From the NCBI GenBank assembly GCA_050050435.1, contig JASFUE010000046.1:1-15023 (forward strand): a stretch of DNA of 15,023 nucleotides, in the 5' to 3' direction. The position numbers and the translations under genes were made by a program. Source of the DNA: SG8-40 sp050050435. Lineage in GTDB: Bacteria > Pseudomonadota > Gammaproteobacteria > Burkholderiales > Eutrophovitaceae. The notes beneath the pieces are model-generated. The model saw only the letters and a list, made by a program, of their open reading frames with translations, searched no databases and was not told the origin of the DNA. Positions 12,223-15,023 of the stretch are shown in pieces. Numbering within the stretch: position 1 is the first letter of the stretch; each line of letters starts with the position of its first letter.

Positions 12223-12849
12223 GTGGCCAGAAATCTCGATCCGAAGTGCCGACAGTGCCGCCGCGAGGGAGAAAAGCTCTTCCTGAAGGGCGAAAAGTGT
12301 TTTACCGACAAGTGTGCAATCGAGCGACGCTCGTATGCACCGGGTCAGCATGGTCAGAAGAACGTGCGTATTTCCGATTTTGGCCGGCAATTGCGCGAAA
12401 AACAGAAAATTCGCCGTATCTACGGCGTACTCGAGCGCCAGTTCCGCAAGATCTACAAGGAAGCAGCGCGCAAGAAAGGCGTTACCGGTGAGCAGTTGCT
12501 GCAGGATCTGGAACGCCGGCTCGATTCGGTTGTCTACCGTATGGGTTTTGGCGCTTCGCGTACCGAGGCCCGCCAGGTTGTTCGGCACAACGGCATCATG
12601 GTCAATGGCAAGCGCGTCAACATTCCGTCCTATCTGGTTCGTCCCGGCGACGTTGTCGAAGTTGCCGAGAAATCCAGGTCGCAGCTGCGCATTAAGGGGG
12701 CTGTCGAAGCCGCGGAGAGCCGGGGTTTTCCGGAGTGGATCGAAGTCGATATCAAGGGACTCAAGGGTACCTTCAAGGCTACCCCACAGCGCTCCGATCT
12801 CTCGTCGACCATTAACGAATCAATGGTCGTCGAGCTTTATTCCAAGTAA
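12223..12849 (+). CDS. rpsD: 30S ribosomal protein S4, four-cysteine zinc form
   Basis: Protein of 208 residues (E. coli 206). S4 starts 16S rRNA assembly, guards the mRNA entry channel and in E. coli represses the alpha operon. The start is GTG 12223 with AAGGAG (12211-12216) six bases upstream, giving MARNLDPKCRQCRREG. Cys9, Cys12, Cys26 and Cys31 form a zinc site that E. coli S4 lacks. YAPGQHG, REKQKIRRIYGVLERQFRK and the S4 RNA-binding domain (about 98-160, RLDSVVYRMGF...IMVNGKRVNIPSY) follow. It ends VVELYSK. Confidence 0.97.
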   Translation: MARNLDPKCRQCRREGEKLFLKGEKCFTDKCAIERRSYAPGQHGQKNVRISDFGRQLREKQKIRRIYGVLERQFRKIYKEAARKKGVTGEQLLQDLERRLDSVVYRMGFGASRTEARQVVRHNGIMVNGKRVNIPSYLVRPGDVVEVAEKSRSQLRIKGAVEAAESRGFPEWIEVDIKGLKGTFKATPQRSDLSSTINESMVVELYSK

Positions 12850-12861
12850 TTATTCTGTCTG

Positions 12862-12894
12862 TCGCCTTCGGAACCCTTGTGGTTTCGGAGGTGG
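12862..12894 (+). promoter_or_regulatory. Strong hairpin between rpsD and rpoA
   Basis: CCTTCGGAACC (12865-12875) pairs over all 11 positions with GGTTTCGGAGG (12881-12891), including two G-U pairs, across a five-base CTTGT loop. Two or three further weak pairs extend it outward. GGGGATTTTCG follows: four T's beginning several bases after the stem, not a standard terminator tail. It may be a partial attenuator, an RNase processing site or a protein-binding element controlling rpoA dosage. The 77-base gap is the longest inside the alpha block. Confidence 0.55.
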
Positions 12895-12926
12895 GGATTT
12901 TCGAAACTTTGTAAAGGGTCGAATCT

Positions 12927-13901
12927 ATGCAAAGCAGCTTCCTCAAGCCGCGAATTATCGATGTCCGGACTACTGGTGTTGGTCAGGCCAAGGTCACCAT
13001 GGAGCCCTTCGAGCGCGGCTATGGACACACTCTCGGGAACGCACTGCGTCGTGTGCTGCTGTCCTCGATGCCCGGGTATGCCCCGACTGAGGTGAAGATT
13101 GCCGGAGTCCTGCACGAGTATTCGGCAATTGATGGCGTACAGGAAGATGTCGTCGATATCCTGCTGAATCTGAAGGGTGTGGTGCTCAAACTGCACAATC
13201 GTGACGAGGCGGTGCTCAATCTGAAAAAAGAGGGTGAGGGCGAGGTCCGCGCCAGTGACATCGAAGCGACACATGACGTGGAAATCGTCAATCCGGATCA
13301 CGTGATTGCGCATCTGGCACCGGGCGGCAAGCTCGACATGCAAATCAAGGTTGAAGGTGGCCGTGGTTATGTTCCCGCCAATGTGCGCGAAAACTCGCAG
13401 GAAAACCGCAGCATCGGCAGTTTGCTGCTGGACGCTTCGTTCAGCCCGGTGCGCCGCGTCAGCTACGCCGTGGAGAGCGCGCGGGTGGAGCAGCGTACCG
13501 ACCTGGACAAGCTGGTGGTCGACATCGAGACCAACGGCGTGGTCGAGCCGGAAGAGGCGATCCGATATGCGGCCCGTATCCTGATGGAGCAGCTGGCCAG
13601 CTTCGCCGATCTGAAAGGAACGCCGGCACCGGTCGAGCAGCCGAAGACGCCGCAGGTTGACCCGGTTCTGCTGCGGCCGGTTGATGATCTCGAATTGACG
13701 GTGCGTTCCGCCAACTGTCTGAAGGCGGAGAACATCTATTATATTGGCGACTTGATCCAGCGCACCGAAACAGAGCTGCTCAAGACACCCAATCTCGGGC
13801 GCAAGTCGCTCAACGAAATCAAGGAAGTCCTGGCAGCCCGCGGCCTGACTCTCGGCATGAAGCTCGAGAACTGGCCGCCGTCAGGTCTGGAAAAAGCGTA
13901 A
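12927..13901 (+). CDS. rpoA: RNA polymerase alpha subunit
   Basis: Protein of 324 residues (E. coli 329), the dimeric scaffold for RNA polymerase assembly. The N-terminal domain (about 1-230) contains MEPFERGYGHTLGNALRR and ENRSIGSLLLDASFSPVRRV. A linker rich in Pro/Gln follows at about 231-247. The C-terminal domain has LLRPVDDLELTVRSANCLKA. Its UP-element and activator contact residues correspond to Arg260, Asn263, Cys264, Lys266, Gly291, Lys293 and Ser294 (E. coli numbers minus 5), all intact. AAAGGG (12913-12918) lies eight bases before the ATG. Confidence 0.99.
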   Translation: MQSSFLKPRIIDVRTTGVGQAKVTMEPFERGYGHTLGNALRRVLLSSMPGYAPTEVKIAGVLHEYSAIDGVQEDVVDILLNLKGVVLKLHNRDEAVLNLKKEGEGEVRASDIEATHDVEIVNPDHVIAHLAPGGKLDMQIKVEGGRGYVPANVRENSQENRSIGSLLLDASFSPVRRVSYAVESARVEQRTDLDKLVVDIETNGVVEPEEAIRYAARILMEQLASFADLKGTPAPVEQPKTPQVDPVLLRPVDDLELTVRSANCLKAENIYYIGDLIQRTETELLKTPNLGRKSLNEIKEVLAARGLTLGMKLENWPPSGLEKA

Positions 13902-13912
13902 GGAGAATTACA

Positions 13913-14299
13913 ATGCGTCACCGTCTCGGACTGCGCAAGCTAAACCGCACCAGTGCCCATCGCGAGGCGATGTTGCGCAACATGACCAATTCCCTGCTGC
14001 GGCATGAGGTCATCAAGACTACCTTGCCCAAAGCCAAGGAACTGCGTCGTGTCGCTGAACCAATCATTACGCTTGGCAAGAAACCGTCGCTGTCCAATCG
14101 CCGGTTGGCATTTTCGCGTTTGCGTGACCGCGAGAACGTGGTCAAGTTGTTTGACGAGCTGGGCCCTCGCTATGCCAAGCGCAATGGCGGTTACCTGCGT
14201 ATTCTCAAATTCGGGTTCCGCCAGGGCGACAACGCGCCGATGGCGCTCGTTGAATTGATGGATCGGCCGGAGGGAGCGCAAGAAGAAGCCGGCAAATAA
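13913..14299 (+). CDS. rplQ: 50S ribosomal protein L17
   Basis: Protein of 128 residues (E. coli 127), an early-assembly 50S protein at the base of the subunit near the tunnel exit. It starts MRHRLGLRKLNRTSAHREAM. It continues with RNMTNSLLRHEVIKTTLPKAKELRRVAEPIITLGK and the C-terminal YLRILKFGFRQGDNAPMALVEL. A strong TAAGGAG (13899-13905) overlaps the rpoA stop and lies seven bases before the ATG. It ends the alpha block, and an intrinsic terminator follows within 25 bases. Confidence 0.98.
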   Translation: MRHRLGLRKLNRTSAHREAMLRNMTNSLLRHEVIKTTLPKAKELRRVAEPIITLGKKPSLSNRRLAFSRLRDRENVVKLFDELGPRYAKRNGGYLRILKFGFRQGDNAPMALVELMDRPEGAQEEAGK

Positions 14300-14322
14300 C
14301 AATAACCGTAGCAATATTCAAG

Positions 14323-14351
14323 AAGCCGGCTCTATGCCGGCTTTTTCTTTT
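14323..14351 (+). terminator. Rho-independent terminator after rplQ
   Basis: GCCGGC (14325-14330) and GCCGGC (14336-14341) pair across a TCTAT loop. Two flanking A-T pairs make an 8-bp stem, followed by TTTTTCTTTT (14342-14351). This is a textbook terminator closing the cluster. On the minus strand the hairpin is followed by a weak T-rich stretch, so it might also stop uvrA transcripts. Confidence 0.92.
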
Positions 14352-14642
14352 GCAGGATGTCGCGAAACTACTGCGCGGCCTTGATCCGGGTTTGTGCGGT
14401 GCTCGGCCGCCATCGGCGGTCCGGCCCGGCAATCATGGTCGCCGGGCGCTGCGCCAAACCCGCTCTCGGCCTCATGTACTGCTCGTGTACACTCCGGTTC
14501 CTGTGCTCCTGACGCACCCGGCTGAAGGCCGCTCGTAACGTTTCTCGACACCCGGCCTCTATCGCCGATTAGTACGCGGAGGAACGCGAAATCGAATTCT
14601 CGGTCTGATCTTCGCGGGGAAGTTAGTTTGGTGAGGCGTATC
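14352..14642. other. rplQ-uvrA intergenic region, no gene recognised
   Basis: About 290 bases between convergent rplQ and uvrA. Short open frames on both strands resemble nothing I recognise and lack ribosome binding sites. Inverted repeats seen: GCCCGGC (14424-14430) with GCCGGGC (14441-14447), neither strand followed by a T tract, and TGTAC (14475-14479) with GTACA (14487-14491) separated by seven bases. A small overlapping dyad (GTGAG/CTCAC, GGCGT/ACGCC) at 14631-14649 spans the uvrA stop. No clear uvrA terminator is visible next to its stop. Confidence 0.5.
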
Positions 14643-15023
14643 TCACGCCGACTTGGCCGCGGGTTGGTTCTGCTCGGTGGTCAATACCTTACGCAGATAG
14701 CGCCCGGTTTCACTCGATTCGACTTCGGCGATTTCCTCGGGTGTGCCAGTGGCAATGATGTAGCCGCCTTCATCGCCGCCCTCGGGGCCGAGATCGATGA
14801 CCATGTCTGCGGTCTTGATGACGTCGAGATTGTGTTCGATCACGACCACGGTGTTGCCGTGATCACGCAGCCGGTGCAGGACCTTGAGCAGCATTTCCAC
14901 GTCCTGAAAGTGCAAGCCGGTGGTTGGTTCATCCAGGATGTAGAGCGTGTTGCCGGTATCGCGCTTGGATAATTCCAGTGCGAGTTTCACCCGCTGCGCC
15001 TCTCCGCCCGAGAGCGTCGGGGC
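14643..15023 (-). CDS. uvrA: Excinuclease ABC subunit UvrA, C-terminal part (partial)
   Basis: The last 126 residues of UvrA, the ATP-dependent damage-recognition subunit of nucleotide excision repair. The start lies beyond the right edge. The visible part is the end of the second ABC ATPase domain: signature LSGGEAQRVKLA (4-15), Walker B LYILDEPTTGLH (27-38), switch histidine in VVVIEHNLDVIK (His64), and DLGPEGGDEGGYIIATGTPEEIA, then SSETGRYLR. A short variable tail ends AAKSA. It is transcribed toward the ribosomal cluster. uvrA lies near rplQ in some other gammaproteobacteria. Confidence 0.97.
   Translation of the reverse strand, partial: APTLSGGEAQRVKLALELSKRDTGNTLYILDEPTTGLHFQDVEMLLKVLHRLRDHGNTVVVIEHNLDVIKTADMVIDLGPEGGDEGGYIIATGTPEEIAEVESSETGRYLRKVLTTEQNQPAAKSA

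Noticed and set aside
14475..14491. TGTAC-N7-GTACA as a LexA-type SOS box for uvrA
   Set aside because: It lies beyond the 3' end of uvrA, not at its promoter, and does not fit the gammaproteobacterial CTGT-N8-ACAG consensus.
14318..14551. Minus-strand open frame running through the rplQ terminator
   Set aside because: Its end is the terminator hairpin itself, with no family similarity and no start signal. It is not a gene.

Overview
The window is the S10-spc-alpha ribosomal protein supercluster of a bacterium, almost certainly a gammaproteobacterium with a GC-rich genome. It is read left to right, with the end of an EF-Tu gene before it and the convergent 3' end of uvrA after it. The gene order matches the Escherichia coli arrangement: rpsJ-rplC-rplD-rplW-rplB-rpsS-rplV-rpsC-rplP-rpmC-rpsQ / rplN-rplX-rplE-rpsN-rpsH-rplF-rplR-rpsE-rpmD-rplO-secY-rpmJ / rpsM-rpsK-rpsD-rpoA-rplQ. 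There is no infA between secY and rpmJ, where betaproteobacteria usually carry it. With the closeness of the proteins to their E. coli counterparts (for example the RpoA C-terminal domain), this argues for Gammaproteobacteria. The species cannot be named from the sequence.

Layout: 2-85 is the tail of tuf. 86-236 is a leader-like gap. 237-5299 is the S10 block, densely packed with start/stop overlaps at rplD/rplW, rplW/rplB, rpsC/rplP and rpmC/rpsQ. 5300-5519 is a 220-base gap that holds hairpins and a candidate promoter and separates S10 from spc. 5520-11378 is the spc block, ending with secY and the short rpmJ gene. 11413-14299 is the alpha block, with a strong hairpin just upstream of rpoA. 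14323-14351 is an intrinsic terminator. 14352-14642 has no recognisable gene. 14643-15023 is the 3' end of uvrA on the minus strand.

The genes jointly supply much of both ribosomal subunits (10 large-subunit and S-series proteins in the S10 block alone), the SecY channel that inserts and exports membrane and secreted proteins, and the RNA polymerase alpha subunit. Clustering ties their dosage to growth rate.

Most of the window is ordinary, highly conserved housekeeping DNA. The departures are specific. The rpmD product (L30) carries an N-terminal tail of about 82 residues made of Lys/Ala pentapeptide repeats, like a histone H1 C-terminal domain, fused to a normal L30. A dnaX-type slippery heptamer lies in the codons of that tail. 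The rplE product (L5) has an Ala-Pro-Val extension of about 17 residues whose codons form two adjacent perfect palindromes close to where S8 represses the spc operon in E. coli. S4 is a four-cysteine zinc-type protein, unlike E. coli S4. An 11-bp hairpin precedes rpoA. I found no new multi-gene system, mobile element or CRISPR array.
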